In this document: positions 54,247-63,747 of the stretch, piece after piece
Numbering within the stretch: position 1 is the first letter of the stretch
Layout of the letters: every line of letters begins with the position of its first letter
Origin: Paenibacillus amylolyticus
GTDB lineage: Bacteria; Bacillota; Bacilli; Paenibacillales; Paenibacillaceae
Assembly (NCBI RefSeq): GCF_001570725.1
Contig: NZ_BCNV01000005.1
Span: 124,001-188,000, forward strand
Direction of reading: 5' to 3'
Length of the DNA stretch: 64,000 nt
The notes under the pieces: model-generated
Seen by the model: only the letters and a program-made list of their open reading frames with translations
Databases searched by the model: none
What the model was told of the DNA's origin: nothing
Translations under genes and position numbers: made by a program

Positions 54247-55692
54247 CTATTTATGGCCTTTACGAACCTTGAGCTGCATCTTTTTAATCGTTGTATTCTG
54301 CATGAGCTCTAGTACGAGTGGGCCTTTGCCGTTCAGGATTTCTACATCCGTCACATTATCCAGAATCGTAATGATCCCGATGTCGTCTGCGGTTACCCCT
54401 TCAAGCTTGGCGATGGTACCTACAAAGTCAACGGCACGAAGTTTCTTCTTCTTGCCTCCGTTAAAGTTCAGCTTCATGATCTGTTGGTTCAGCTGTTCAC
54501 GCTTGTCCTTTTTACGTTCAGGCACGATCTTCAATCGCTTCTCAAAATCTTCTCTGCGGCGATCTACAGCATCTTCGGAAGGTGCTTTCACAACAGGGAT
54601 TTGGAATCCGATATAGGATTCAATCTCAGCCAGACGTCTGCCATCTTTCGGTGTAATCAACGTAATGGCTTTACCTGTTTTGCCTGCGCGACCCGTACGG
54701 CCTGTACGGTGAACATATCCCTCTTTTTCCAAAGGAATATCGTAGTTGATGACATGGGTAATATTCGTGATATCAATACCACGTGCGGCTACATCTGTCG
54801 CGATCAGATAGCGGAATTGTCCCCGTCGGAATGCGTTCATCACTTCGATCCTCTCATCCTGCTCCATACCACCATGGATACGATCTGCGGGGTAGTCAAG
54901 GTCAGCCATGACCCGGAACAGTTTATCCACATTCTCCTGCGTACGGCAGAATACGATGCAGCTATCCGGATTTTCCACAATGAACAAGTCCTGAAGCAGT
55001 GCGGTTTTGTTCACCTCTGGCACGTGAATCACAGCATGTTCGATGGTGGCTGTAGTCAGTCCACTTGCTTTGATCTCAATCTCTACCGGGTTGTTCATGT
55101 ATTTGCGTGACAGCTTGGCTACATCTTCAGGGAATGTAGCAGAGAACAGCATCGTTACTCGCTCTTGCGGCAGTTTCTGAATGATGGACTGTACCGTCTC
55201 AATAAAGCCCATGTTCAACATCTCATCGGCCTCGTCAATAACGAGATAGGCGATCCGTTCGAGTGGCAGCGTGCCACGTTCGATATGATCCAGCACCCGA
55301 CCTGGCGTACCAACAGCCACATGGGTTCTTTGTTTTAACTCGGCTTTTTGGATATGAAAAGGGGACTGTCCGTATAGTGCGGTTGCTTTAATACGCTTAA
55401 AGCGGCCGATATTCGTAATATCTTCGTTAACCTGCAAAGCCAGTTCCCGGGTTGGTGTAAGAATCAAAGCCTGTGGCTTATTCTCATTCCAATCCACCAG
55501 CTCGCAAAGTGGAATGCCGTAGGCGGCTGTTTTACCGCTACCTGTCTGTGATTTGACCACAAGATCCTGATTCTCCAGTGCTACCGGAATAACTTTGGTT
55601 TGAACCTCGGTTGGTGTCTCGTAGCCCAGACTGTCCAGTGCTTTTACGATCTCTTCACCAAGTCCATAATCTTTAAATTGTTGCTCGCTCAT
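54247..55692 (-). CDS. dbpA: DEAD-box ATP-dependent RNA helicase, DbpA/YxiN type
   Basis: 481 residues. All helicase motifs are intact: Q motif ([14 protein letters not shown]), I (SQTGSGKT), Ia (PTRELA), II (DEAD), III (SAT), IV-VI ([25 protein letters not shown]). The C-terminal 75 residues ([27 protein letters not shown]) form the DbpA RNA-binding domain, which recognises hairpin 92 of 23S rRNA. It assists 50S ribosome assembly. Single gene. Confidence 0.97.
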   Translation of the reverse strand: MSEQQFKDYGLGEEIVKALDSLGYETPTEVQTKVIPVALENQDLVVKSQTGSGKTAAYGIPLCELVDWNENKPQALILTPTRELALQVNEDITNIGRFKRIKATALYGQSPFHIQKAELKQRTHVAVGTPGRVLDHIERGTLPLERIAYLVIDEADEMLNMGFIETVQSIIQKLPQERVTMLFSATFPEDVAKLSRKYMNNPVEIEIKASGLTTATIEHAVIHVPEVNKTALLQDLFIVENPDSCIVFCRTQENVDKLFRVMADLDYPADRIHGGMEQDERIEVMNAFRRGQFRYLIATDVAARGIDITNITHVINYDIPLEKEGYVHRTGRTGRAGKTGKAITLITPKDGRRLAEIESYIGFQIPVVKAPSEDAVDRRREDFEKRLKIVPERKKDKREQLNQQIMKLNFNGGKKKKLRAVDFVGTIAKLEGVTADDIGIITILDNVTDVEILNGKGPLVLELMQNTTIKKMQLKVRKGHK

Positions 55693-55973
55693 CGTTTACC
55701 TCTTTTGCGTTAGTTTTTGTACAATTATTGCACCGTACATTTATCGTATACCTCTTCATTATACTCTATATGCAGGCAGGCTAACGGAGTAAATGCTTCA
55801 AGTATGTAAATTGTTTTCATGATTGATATATAGTTTGCACTAATTAAGGGAGGGGTGCGGATATGGAGGGCTATACAAAGAAATTTATTATAGGTATAAA
55901 TAACCACTAAAATATTCCGATATATGTTAATATAACACTTGGGTCAAATTACCTAAGCATTAGGGGGAGAAAT

Positions 55974-56531
55974 ATGAAAAAGTTTTTTAAGATCGGATGT
56001 TTGGGTTTTATTGGATTAATTGTTTTGGGTGTTATTGGAAGTATGCTTTCTTCCAATGATAAAACAGCTGATACTGCAGCCAGTAAACCGGCTTCCACAG
56101 CACAGAAAGAAACAAAAGAGGAGGTTAAGCTTGCTGGAATTGGTGATGAATTAAAAGTAGGAGATGTAGTTTTTAAAGTTAACAAGGTATCGACAAAGAA
56201 TGAAATAAAAGAAGGACAAATCTTATCTTATAAGCCAAGTTCTGATGGAAGTGTTTTTTTAGTTGTGAATGCGACATTAAAGAACGAAGGAAAACAGATG
56301 ATTACTACGGATTCTTCGTTTTTCCAATTGAAAAAAGGCGAAGTTACATATGCACCGACTACGATGATTTCTGTTTCCAACAAAATTTTTATGTATGATG
56401 GCATCAATCCAGGATTATCGCAAACAGGAAATGTTGTTTTTGAAATTCCCGAAGATTTGAATGATTTTGAGCTGAGTGTACAGACTGGATTTTGGGGTAC
56501 AGAACAAGGTCAAATTAAAATCAATTATTAA
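55974..56531 (+). CDS. Membrane-anchored DUF4352 protein
   Basis: 185 residues. An N-terminal hydrophobic helix (IGCLGFIGLIVLGVIGSML) acts as an anchor; Cys9 is not in a lipobox. A Thr/Ala/Lys spacer and an Ig-like DUF4352 domain follow (GDVVFKVNKVST; SVFLVVNATLKNEGKQ; SSFFQLKKGEVTYAP; LSQTGNVVFEIPED). DUF4352 proteins are common cell-surface proteins of unknown role. AGGGGG precedes the ATG. It is more AT-rich than its neighbours, which may point to horizontal origin. Confidence 0.87.
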   Translation: MKKFFKIGCLGFIGLIVLGVIGSMLSSNDKTADTAASKPASTAQKETKEEVKLAGIGDELKVGDVVFKVNKVSTKNEIKEGQILSYKPSSDGSVFLVVNATLKNEGKQMITTDSSFFQLKKGEVTYAPTTMISVSNKIFMYDGINPGLSQTGNVVFEIPEDLNDFELSVQTGFWGTEQGQIKINY

Positions 56532-56561
56532 TGTAGTTTCATAAGATTAAAAGGTTGTAAT

Positions 56562-56598
56562 AAAAAGGCCAAGCTCTTTATAGAGCTTGGCCTTTTTC
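56562..56598. terminator. Bidirectional terminator
   Basis: AAAAAGGCCAAGCTCT and AGAGCTTGGCCTTTTT: a perfect stem with T-runs on both strands, between two convergent genes. Confidence 0.93.
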
Positions 56599-56624
56599 AA
56601 TAACTATACAGAGACATGGTGTTA

Positions 56625-58916
56625 TTAATTAAGAAATATACTCACATATTTCCCGTATACGAATGCTACACGTCCATTCAGCTTCACTTTTACCCAGCCA
56701 TACTTGTCTGTGCTGATCACCTCAAGCAGGGTACCTTTTGGTACCGCAGCAACAACTTTGGCTTGGGATGAAGCGCTAGCGCGTACGTTCAGGTAAGACG
56801 CTGTAACCTTGGCTTGTTTGCCTTTGGTGACAGTTCCTGGTTTACCAGTGCTTGGTGTTGCTGGTTTACCAGGTTTCGACGTGCCTGGAGTCGGTGTTGG
56901 TTTCGGCACTGTTGGTGTCGTAGGCTTCTCGGGTGTAGTTTCTTCCTCACCACTGCCTACTGTTTTGCGAGCTTTGTTCAGCTGTTGATAGAACGTTCCC
57001 TTGGTTTTCACGCCTGCGAATTGTGCTGCATTCACACCTGCTTTGGCAGTTAGCGTATCAATCTCTTCTTGAGTCACTGTATCCAAAATGTTAATGGAGG
57101 CAATGTTGGTGTACTTGCCATCTTCTGTTGTTGGCACAGACATGATGCCATCGTTAATTAACTCCACCACATCTGCACGTTCTGGTGCAGTCAGGTCTAC
57201 GCCGGTGATTTTCCAGTTGTGCTGAATCTTCGGCTCGTAGACACCCTTCATGACATCTTTCAAATAAGCGATGGACAGGTTACGAATCGTACCTTGAATC
57301 TCACCAAATGCCGAAGCGTCCTTGGAGGACCAGAGCTGCTTGAACTTACGACCTTCCATGGCGCCGCCTTTGGCAATCAGAGCTTCCATCCGGTACGCAT
57401 TCATACCGAGCTTCAGTGTATCGTTTTCTTTGACTACCGACCCATTGCTGTACTTGAGATTCGTAATCCGACTGCCGTATGGCTTGGTCAGGTCAATCTC
57501 ATACGTCACGCCACCGAAGAAATCATCGGTGCTGTATTTGGAGGCACGTCGTTTCGGATCAAAGCTGATCGTCACATCACCCGGGCGTGTGGAGTTGAAG
57601 TAACCCGCAGACCACTCCATATAATCCATCAGATCGCGTCCGGTTACTTCATATACGGTCACTTCACCAAAGGTGTATTGGTAGTTGAATGCAATATCCT
57701 TTTTCTTGATTGGGCCTACATCCAGCTTGGCTTTGTCGTTATCAATCTGGTGCGCGACCACGTCGGCATCACTGTAATGCAGCATCACTTCGGTGAAAAA
57801 ATCAGACAAAGGTGTTTCCTGGATCTGCACCGCAGGGATACCCTTAATCTCATCAGCAGGGACCAGGTTGGTTCCTTTCAGTTCAGCCACTTCGATGTTG
57901 GCATCGGCACGAGCAAACTCGTGGAATGGATGCAAGGTCTCTTCCAGCGCAGGGTCGGAGATTTCATACGTTCCGTCAGCGGCTTTTACAGCGAGTGCTT
58001 GAGCTTCCTTGCTTTTCAGCACGACTTTGTCGCCGTCTTTTTCAAATGTCAGATCGATTCGTGAAATATGTGAGCCATATTTATTCGGTTCGGAGATCAA
58101 TACGCCGTTAACCGTTTGGGATTCAATTAAGGTATGCATGTGTCCGGCAAAAATGGCAGCCAGCTCCGGGTTGGCATTGGCGATATCCGTGACTCCGGTT
58201 CCCGGGTTCCCGTTCTCGTTGTCCAGTCCCATATGCATAAGTCCAACCATAACATCGACTTTGCCTTTCAGCTCAGCAATGGCCTTCTTGGTCTCTTCCA
58301 CAGGATCTTTGACGATGATGCCGTCCAGGTGATCTGTACCTTTCTCAAACTCGGTAATCATAGGTGTGTTCATTCCGATGACCCCCACTTTGATTCCGTC
58401 TTTCTCAATAATCGTATAGGCAGGCATGTAGCGGTCGCCGTTTTCTTTGAAAATATTACCCACGAGAGGCTGTCCATTGAATTGGGAAGAGATCTTCTCC
58501 AGTACGTCCAGCCCAAAGTTAAATTCATGGTTACCCATAACCCATGCGTCATATTTCATTTCGTTCATTGCAACCATCATGGGAGATTGGGGTTGATCAT
58601 TGAACAACTCAGCCGAGTTATCCTGAATCATGTCTCCTGCATCCAGCAGGATCGTATTGGGATTCTCCGCACGCACTTTTTTCACAATGGTGTATAGCTG
58701 TGTCATGCTTCCGGTTGGGTTTGGACCGTCAAGAGCATAGTCCCACGGCATGAATCGGCCATGAATATCCGATGTACCCAGCAACGTGATCTTGGTTTCC
58801 TTGTCTGCCTCAGCAGCCTGAACCGGAGTGGAAGCAAAAGGGGCGAACAAAATGGAGGCACATAAGAGGAATGATAAAGGCCATCCGGCGAAACGTTTCA
58901 TTGAAATTTTGCGCAT
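56625..58916 (-). CDS. Secreted 5'-nucleotidase/2',3'-cyclic phosphodiesterase with C-terminal SH3 domain
   Basis: 763 residues. Signal peptide (PLSFLLCASILFAPFASTPVQAA), then a metallophosphatase domain with its metal-binding motifs (LGTSDIHGRF, LLDAGDMIQDN, VMGNHEFNFG, GLMHMG, FAGHMHTL), a 5'-nucleotidase C-terminal domain (about 335-560; YQYTFGEVTVYEVTGRDLMDYMEW), a helix-rich part, a Pro/Thr/Lys linker (KPTTPTVPKPTPTPG) and a bacterial SH3 domain (ASYLNVRASASSQAKVVAAV) that may bind cell wall. It would release phosphate and nucleosides from extracellular nucleotides, as YfkN does in Bacillus. Confidence 0.93.
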   Translation of the reverse strand: MRKISMKRFAGWPLSFLLCASILFAPFASTPVQAAEADKETKITLLGTSDIHGRFMPWDYALDGPNPTGSMTQLYTIVKKVRAENPNTILLDAGDMIQDNSAELFNDQPQSPMMVAMNEMKYDAWVMGNHEFNFGLDVLEKISSQFNGQPLVGNIFKENGDRYMPAYTIIEKDGIKVGVIGMNTPMITEFEKGTDHLDGIIVKDPVEETKKAIAELKGKVDVMVGLMHMGLDNENGNPGTGVTDIANANPELAAIFAGHMHTLIESQTVNGVLISEPNKYGSHISRIDLTFEKDGDKVVLKSKEAQALAVKAADGTYEISDPALEETLHPFHEFARADANIEVAELKGTNLVPADEIKGIPAVQIQETPLSDFFTEVMLHYSDADVVAHQIDNDKAKLDVGPIKKKDIAFNYQYTFGEVTVYEVTGRDLMDYMEWSAGYFNSTRPGDVTISFDPKRRASKYSTDDFFGGVTYEIDLTKPYGSRITNLKYSNGSVVKENDTLKLGMNAYRMEALIAKGGAMEGRKFKQLWSSKDASAFGEIQGTIRNLSIAYLKDVMKGVYEPKIQHNWKITGVDLTAPERADVVELINDGIMSVPTTEDGKYTNIASINILDTVTQEEIDTLTAKAGVNAAQFAGVKTKGTFYQQLNKARKTVGSGEEETTPEKPTTPTVPKPTPTPGTSKPGKPATPSTGKPGTVTKGKQAKVTASYLNVRASASSQAKVVAAVPKGTLLEVISTDKYGWVKVKLNGRVAFVYGKYVSIFLN

Positions 58917-59125
58917 GTTGTAATCTCCCTTGTTATCTAGTGTGTGTAAAGATATGTATCATTTCATACTAGATAAACATTTGGGGAATGTAAACTCCAA
59001 TGTAACAATTATGTAGGATTTGAGCAGATAAATGGATGGAAATATAATATCGATCTCTATTATTAGTGCAAAGTACTATAATTTGTCAGGTTTTTAAAGT
59101 TGTGATTATCCAGTAAAATGGTAAT

Positions 59126-59140
59126 TGTAAGCGCTTAACA
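59126..59140 (+). promoter_or_regulatory. cre (CcpA) site before the GH10 xylanase
   Basis: TGTAAGCGCTTAACA has the symmetric cre core TGTAAGCGCTTA, 28 nt before the start codon. It predicts catabolite repression of the xylanase. Confidence 0.7.
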
Positions 59141-59168
59141 AAATATTTGAAACGAAGGAGGATATATA

Positions 59169-60131
59169 TTGATCAAGTCCAAATGGTTCAAGACAGTTGG
59201 CTCATTGGCATTGGTAGGGATTCTCGCTGCTTCTGTTGCGGTTGGTAGTGTAAGTGCAGGTTTAGCCAAAGGTAGCAAATTTCTGGGGAACATCATCGCA
59301 AGTAGTGTACCCTCTAATTTCAGTCCTTACTGGAATCAAGTGACCCCGGAGAATTCAACCAAATGGGATGCTGTGGAAGGCACGCGCAACGTGATGAATT
59401 GGTCGCAGGCGGACATGGCGTACAATTATGCTAACAACAATGGATTTCCGTTCAAATTCCATACTCTCGTGTGGGGAAATCAGCAGCCAACCTGGATTAA
59501 CGGTCTCTCAGCTGCAGACCAGAAAGCTGAAGTGACACAATGGATTAAAGCCGCAGGACAGCGGTATTCCAAGGCAGCATTTGTGGATGTCGTCAATGAA
59601 CCTTTGCATGCGAAACCATCCTATCGTAATGCCATTGGTGGAGATGGGGCAACGGGTTGGGATTGGGTGATCTGGTCATTCCAACAGGCGAGACAAGCCT
59701 TCCCTAACTCCAAATTGTTAATTAATGAATATGGTATTATCGGTGATCCCGCTAAAGCGGACCAATATATCCAGATTATTAACCTTTTGAAAAACAGAGG
59801 TCTAGTTGATGGTATTGGTATCCAGGCGCATTACTTCAATATGGACAACGTCTCGGTGAGCACGATGAACACAGTACTGAATAAGCTTGCCGCAACAGGG
59901 TTGCCGATCTATGTATCCGAGCTGGATATGACAGGTGATGATAATACACAGTTACAGCGTTATCAGCAGAAATTTCCTGTACTGTGGAAACATTCAGCTG
60001 TAAAAGGTGTAACGCTGTGGGGCTTCAACCAGAACCAAACCTGGGTGAGTGGCTCCCATCTGGTCAATAGCAACGGTACGGAGCGTCCTGCTCTGCAATG
60101 GCTAAGAAACTACCTGGCGAACAATCCTTAA
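59169..60131 (+). CDS. Secreted GH10 endo-1,4-beta-xylanase
   Basis: 320 residues. A signal peptide (WFKTVGSLALVGILAASVAVG, cut near residue 30) and a single GH10 domain: TPENSTKWDAVEG, KFHTLVWGNQQP, acid/base Glu144 in VDVVNEPL, IQAHYFN, nucleophile Glu251 in IYVSELDM, and LWGFNQNQTW. No binding module, so a small enzyme acting on soluble xylan. The start is TTG, backed by AAGGAGG at 7 nt. Cleaves internal xylan bonds outside the cell. Confidence 0.96.
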   Translation: MIKSKWFKTVGSLALVGILAASVAVGSVSAGLAKGSKFLGNIIASSVPSNFSPYWNQVTPENSTKWDAVEGTRNVMNWSQADMAYNYANNNGFPFKFHTLVWGNQQPTWINGLSAADQKAEVTQWIKAAGQRYSKAAFVDVVNEPLHAKPSYRNAIGGDGATGWDWVIWSFQQARQAFPNSKLLINEYGIIGDPAKADQYIQIINLLKNRGLVDGIGIQAHYFNMDNVSVSTMNTVLNKLAATGLPIYVSELDMTGDDNTQLQRYQQKFPVLWKHSAVKGVTLWGFNQNQTWVSGSHLVNSNGTERPALQWLRNYLANNP

Positions 60132-60189
60132 GCGTGCGTTTGCACGAATCTGAGCTTCCCTTGTGATTCCGATGACTATTATATGACAC

Positions 60190-60238
60190 CAAATAGCGCC
60201 ATGTTCCTATTCATGAGTTTGGGACAAGGCGCTATTTG
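60190..60238 (+). terminator. Hairpin after the xylanase gene
   Basis: CAAATAGCGCC and GGCGCTATTTG form an 11-bp perfect stem with a 27-nt loop, but without a T-run; probably a weak terminator or mRNA-protecting structure. Confidence 0.5.
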
Positions 60239-60255
60239 TGTGCGGATGCTTTGTT

Positions 60256-60399
60256 TTAACTGTGTTCGGCAATTTCTAGCGCAGGGAAGCATTTGATTTT
60301 AACCCAAATCAAGACCGAAGCGATCAGCGCAAATATCATTTCGCTCCAGATCAATTGATGTATTCCCAAGTTTGCGCAGAATACCGAGCTGCTTGCCAT
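60256..60399 (-). CDS. Possible small membrane protein or remnant of a transporter C-terminus
   Basis: 47 codons: a polar start (MASSSVFCANLG), one hydrophobic helix (IFALIASVLIWVKIK) and a short tail. It has AAGGA about 11 nt before the ATG and a TATAAT box further upstream with a TTCATA at 16 nt. The sequence looks like the last transmembrane helix of an MFS-type transporter, so it may be the tail of a decayed gene; a real small protein is the other option. Confidence 0.3.
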   Translation of the reverse strand: MASSSVFCANLGIHQLIWSEMIFALIASVLIWVKIKCFPALEIAEHS

Positions 60400-60542
60400 A
60401 GGAGATCTTTTCCTTCACGGCTTATTATATCTAGATTTATAGTTTTATGAATATAAAAGGTGAATCGTCTTATCTTTAAGTCGTCTTCGACTTGTGTTCT
60501 ACAGGAGTAATAATGGTAACAATAAGCATGGTATGCCCCATG

Positions 60543-60583
60543 AAAAATAGCGCCGGCCCGTGGGGTTCTTGGGCCTGACGCTA
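60543..60583 (-). terminator. Terminator of the GH30 gene
   Basis: On the minus strand, TAGCGTCAGGCCC pairs with GGGCCGGCGCTA and is followed by TTTTTCA. It lies 36 nt beyond the stop. Confidence 0.85.
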
Positions 60584-60618
60584 CTGATGTCCGCGTTTTT
60601 AACGATGTGTTGGATTGG

Positions 60619-61956
60619 TTATTCCGGTTGAATAACCATGCTGTTGAACGAATCTGCCTCCAACTCAATCCGGAATGTCTGTCCTTCATATGCCAGATGT
60701 AAGTCACGACGGTCCTGGAATGGATTGTTGATGACAATCACGAGACTGTTATCCGGGTTGCGGAAAGCGACGGATTTCCCGCTCCAGGCGCCAGACAGGC
60801 CGACTCTTCGAGCACCAGGAACAATATGATGTGCGAAGTGCTTCATCACATAATACTCGGGGTTCCGAGTAACCTCCGTCGTGTCCGGATCTATCGTAAT
60901 CATGGAGTTCTGTTCCCAGCCCCATGTGCTGCGGCCTTTGGGTTCCAGAACCATGTTCCAGTAGATGTACGCGTTCACTCCGTTGCTGAAGTAATGCTGG
61001 TAGAGGTTATATACATATTTGGCGTAGTTCCATGAGTTGTTGCCATCGCCGCATTCATTCTCGGTCTGCATATAACGAAGCTCCGGATAACTTGCCGAGG
61101 TACGTTGAATGGCGTTTTTACCGGCCCATTGATACCCAACACCTTTGATATAGGAATAGGCCTTGGGATCACTCAGGACAAACCCGGCGTACTCGTCGAA
61201 GTCGTTTGTTTTTTTCTTGATCAATTCTTCCCATGGATCAGGGGCGTTGATCGTTCCCAGCCAGATTTCCGTATCCAGACCGTGTTTGTCAAAAGCGGGG
61301 CCCAGATAATCGGCGATGAACTCACGGAGTTGCTCACCTGTCCACATGCAAGAAGGGAATTTCTGATCTGCAATCACTTCGTTCTGCACATGCACCTGAT
61401 GGATGGTAATGCCTGCTTCACGGTAAGCCTGTACAAATTTTACGAAATACAGGGCGTAGGCCTCCAGAATATCTTTCTCCCAACGAAGCGTGCCATAGTT
61501 ATAGGCTTTAGGTGATTTCATCCACGTTGGCGGACTCCATGGCGAGGCGAAGAACTGCAGGTTCGGGTTATAAGTCAGAGCTTCCTTAATGTAAGGAATC
61601 AGATATTTGAAATCACGTTCGATCGAAAAATGTTCCATGGCCACGTCGCCGTCCACCTCGTTGTGGCTATACCACTGCTCCGCGTAATCACTTGCGCCGA
61701 TGGGCAAGCGACAGATGTTAAACTTGTGCTCACCCTCCGGATGGAAGAGAGAATGGAATACCTCGCGGCGCTGCTCTTCATTTAAGTGAGATAGAGCCAT
61801 ATAACCAAGCTCGTTGAAACAGCCACCAAACCCTTCCACCAGCTGGTGCTGCTCGCCTGTGAGCTTTAAGTTAGCGTTTTCATTTGTTGGTACAAAAGAT
61901 AGCTCTCTCCACGGGTTGTCTTGGGTTGTGGAATAACCAGTGAGCGTGAATGTCAT
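60619..61956 (-). CDS. GH30-family glycosidase, cytoplasmic
   Basis: 445 residues, no signal peptide. GH30 signatures: VEGFGGCFNELG, NICRLPIGASDYA, FASPWSPPTWMKS, acid/base Glu193 in VHVQNEV, nucleophile Glu299 in RYMQTENECG, and YIYWNMVLEPKG. The C-terminal strands complete the side beta-domain (SVAFRNPDNSLVIVINNP). GH30 enzymes include glucosylceramidases, beta-1,6-glucanases and beta-xylosidases; being intracellular, this one probably acts on imported disaccharides or oligosaccharides. GAGGAGGAG lies 6 nt before the ATG. A weak cre-like sequence (TGTAATCGCTTGTA, 62112-62125) is 155 nt upstream. Confidence 0.92.
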   Translation of the reverse strand: MTFTLTGYSTTQDNPWRELSFVPTNENANLKLTGEQHQLVEGFGGCFNELGYMALSHLNEEQRREVFHSLFHPEGEHKFNICRLPIGASDYAEQWYSHNEVDGDVAMEHFSIERDFKYLIPYIKEALTYNPNLQFFASPWSPPTWMKSPKAYNYGTLRWEKDILEAYALYFVKFVQAYREAGITIHQVHVQNEVIADQKFPSCMWTGEQLREFIADYLGPAFDKHGLDTEIWLGTINAPDPWEELIKKKTNDFDEYAGFVLSDPKAYSYIKGVGYQWAGKNAIQRTSASYPELRYMQTENECGDGNNSWNYAKYVYNLYQHYFSNGVNAYIYWNMVLEPKGRSTWGWEQNSMITIDPDTTEVTRNPEYYVMKHFAHHIVPGARRVGLSGAWSGKSVAFRNPDNSLVIVINNPFQDRRDLHLAYEGQTFRIELEADSFNSMVIQPE

Positions 61957-62182
61957 GCGAATCTCCTCCTCGCGAGAACCTCAGTTGTCATATATATTAC
62001 GTTCAGTATAACAACTCCCGCTGCAAAAGAAGATGTGCTAAACCGTGTGAAATTTACCCTAATCCAAGATGGAGTATTAAGAGTTTATATCCGTACTGAC
62101 AGATCATATAATGTAATCGCTTGTAATTGCCGCAACCCATATACCATTATCCAATGTCGAAGCACAACTGTCATAGCGCAAC

Positions 62183-62216
62183 AAAAATCCCCGCTGATTG
62201 TTCAGACGGGGACTTT
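62183..62216 (-). terminator. Terminator of the leucine-rich-repeat gene
   Basis: On the minus strand, AAGTCCCCG pairs with CGGGGATTT, then TTTG. It lies 14 nt beyond the stop. Confidence 0.85.
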
Positions 62217-62229
62217 CGCTGTATTTTTC

Positions 62230-63747
62230 TTAAGGCTGTACACTCTCGCCAAGCTGTTTATTTTCAAAAATCAGAATCGTTTTGCTGCTTCCAATGTAAC
62301 CAACAGAGGTATTGAATTGCTCCGAAATAAAGCGAACCGGAACAAATGCTTTGCCATTTTTCATCAGAAGAGGAGCATCATTGATCGCAAGCGCATCATT
62401 CACGACGACTTGCTTGTTGCCCACGCTCCAGCGGATGGTCTTGTCATTTTGTGTGATCACAGCTTCGCGCGTACCGCTGTTCCAATTCACGCTGGCGTTC
62501 AACTGCTCCGAGACAAAGCGCAGAGGCACATAGGTCCGGCCTTCATCGATAAAAGGTGCAGCATCCAGTGTGTAAGCCCGATCCCCAACATAGGCGGTGG
62601 TGGACCCTTCAATTAGACGCTGAAAGCTGCCCTGCGGCGTTCGTTTCTGCTCTCGCACATTCATCCGGTTCAGAAGCTGCATCGTATGACTGCCGCTCGC
62701 GACATCCAGATAGTTGTTCTGCACCGTGAGTCCAGCAGGCTCAACTTCGGAGACAGACGTCTGAATACCGGATGATAACGAGGTGGACGCCGAGATATCC
62801 TGTATAGCATTCGTCGCTGACTGATCGCGGGTAAACGTAAAACCCTCAATCGGTGTCAAATCCCATATCCGGTTGTTGGATAATTTCAATACGTCCAGAT
62901 TGGAATGCTCACGTAAAGGTTCCAGATCATAGATCTGATTGGATTCTGCATTCAGCTCCGTTAGCCCAGTCAGTCCCTCAAGCCCCTTGAGGGACTGTAC
63001 TTGGTTACCGGAGATATCAAGTGTCCGCAGCCGTGTCATGTGCTCCAGTGGTGTCAGATCCGTGATTTGGTTGCCTGCCACATTCAGATTTCGCAGCGTA
63101 TTTGGCAGTTCAGCCAGTACATCCAGCGTCTGAATCTGGTTATTCGCCACATTGAGTTGTTGGAGCCGCTTTTTACTCATGAGCGGTGTCAGATCGCTAA
63201 TTGTATTGTTTGAGATCTCAAGCCACTTCAGTGCATCCGTATCTGTGAGGGCCGCAAGACTGGCAATCTGGTTGCCACTCGCGTGGAACGTATGTAATCG
63301 GGTGAACCCACGTACAACCTCTATGGAAGATATGGAATTGTTGCTGATATACAGCCGTCCCAAGTCTTTCAATTCAGCAAGTGCGTGTATGGATGTAATA
63401 TAATTGTTGCGAACATCGATCTCGCGAAGCTGGGTCAGGTGCTCCAGCGGTGTGAGATCCTCAATTTCATTTCCGTATAATCGGAGGTGAGTCAGGTTGG
63501 TTGCATATTCCAGACCCGACAGGCTTTGAATACCTGCATTGCTCAGATCTACCACTTCAAGCTGCTCCAGATCAGATGAAGTCAGTGGAACATCCAGAGG
63601 TTTGTTCAGGATTAGCTTCAGTCCGTCTTCAAGTAGAGGATCTTCAATGATTCCCTCGCCCAAGTCCGTAGTCGTGTAAGCCATGGCTTGCCCCGATGCC
63701 CCGAGACTCAGGATGAATACTAGAAATAGTAGAGTCATTCTTCTCAT
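62230..63747 (-). CDS. Secreted leucine-rich-repeat protein with copper amine oxidase N-terminal-like domains
   Basis: 505 residues. Signal peptide (MTLLFLVFILSLGASGQAMA), then about eleven SDS22/internalin-type leucine-rich repeats of 21-22 residues (LEYATNLTHLRLYGNEIEDLTPL and similar, given in parts: LTHLRLYGNEIEDL; LREIDVRNNYITSI; LRNLNVAGNQITDL). The C-terminal 150 residues carry two copies of the Cu_amine_oxidN1 module (VPLRFVSEQLNASVNW; VPVRFISEQFNTSVGY), frequent in Paenibacillus surface proteins. The LRR part is for protein binding. ATG 63747 is preferred over 63756 because GGAGGG is 10 nt before it rather than 1. No anchor is seen. Confidence 0.9.
   Translation of the reverse strand: MRRMTLLFLVFILSLGASGQAMAYTTTDLGEGIIEDPLLEDGLKLILNKPLDVPLTSSDLEQLEVVDLSNAGIQSLSGLEYATNLTHLRLYGNEIEDLTPLEHLTQLREIDVRNNYITSIHALAELKDLGRLYISNNSISSIEVVRGFTRLHTFHASGNQIASLAALTDTDALKWLEISNNTISDLTPLMSKKRLQQLNVANNQIQTLDVLAELPNTLRNLNVAGNQITDLTPLEHMTRLRTLDISGNQVQSLKGLEGLTGLTELNAESNQIYDLEPLREHSNLDVLKLSNNRIWDLTPIEGFTFTRDQSATNAIQDISASTSLSSGIQTSVSEVEPAGLTVQNNYLDVASGSHTMQLLNRMNVREQKRTPQGSFQRLIEGSTTAYVGDRAYTLDAAPFIDEGRTYVPLRFVSEQLNASVNWNSGTREAVITQNDKTIRWSVGNKQVVVNDALAINDAPLLMKNGKAFVPVRFISEQFNTSVGYIGSSKTILIFENKQLGESVQP

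Larger units (their letters stand above)
60132..60618. other. Region between the GH10 and GH30 genes
   Basis: It holds a hairpin after the xylanase gene, a possible 47-codon membrane-protein frame on the minus strand, and the GH30 terminator. Nothing else is supported. Confidence 0.5.

Noticed and set aside
54484-55110. Plus-strand frame of 208 codons in the DbpA gene
   Set aside because: Antisense of intact helicase motifs; Cys/Phe-rich translation, no start signal.
57219-58064. Plus-strand frame of 281 codons inside the 5'-nucleotidase gene
   Set aside because: It is the antisense of a clearly conserved metallophosphatase and has no coding signature or ribosome site.
61921-62616. Plus-strand frame of 231 codons across the GH30 start and LRR end
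   Set aside because: It crosses two real minus-strand gene ends and a terminator.
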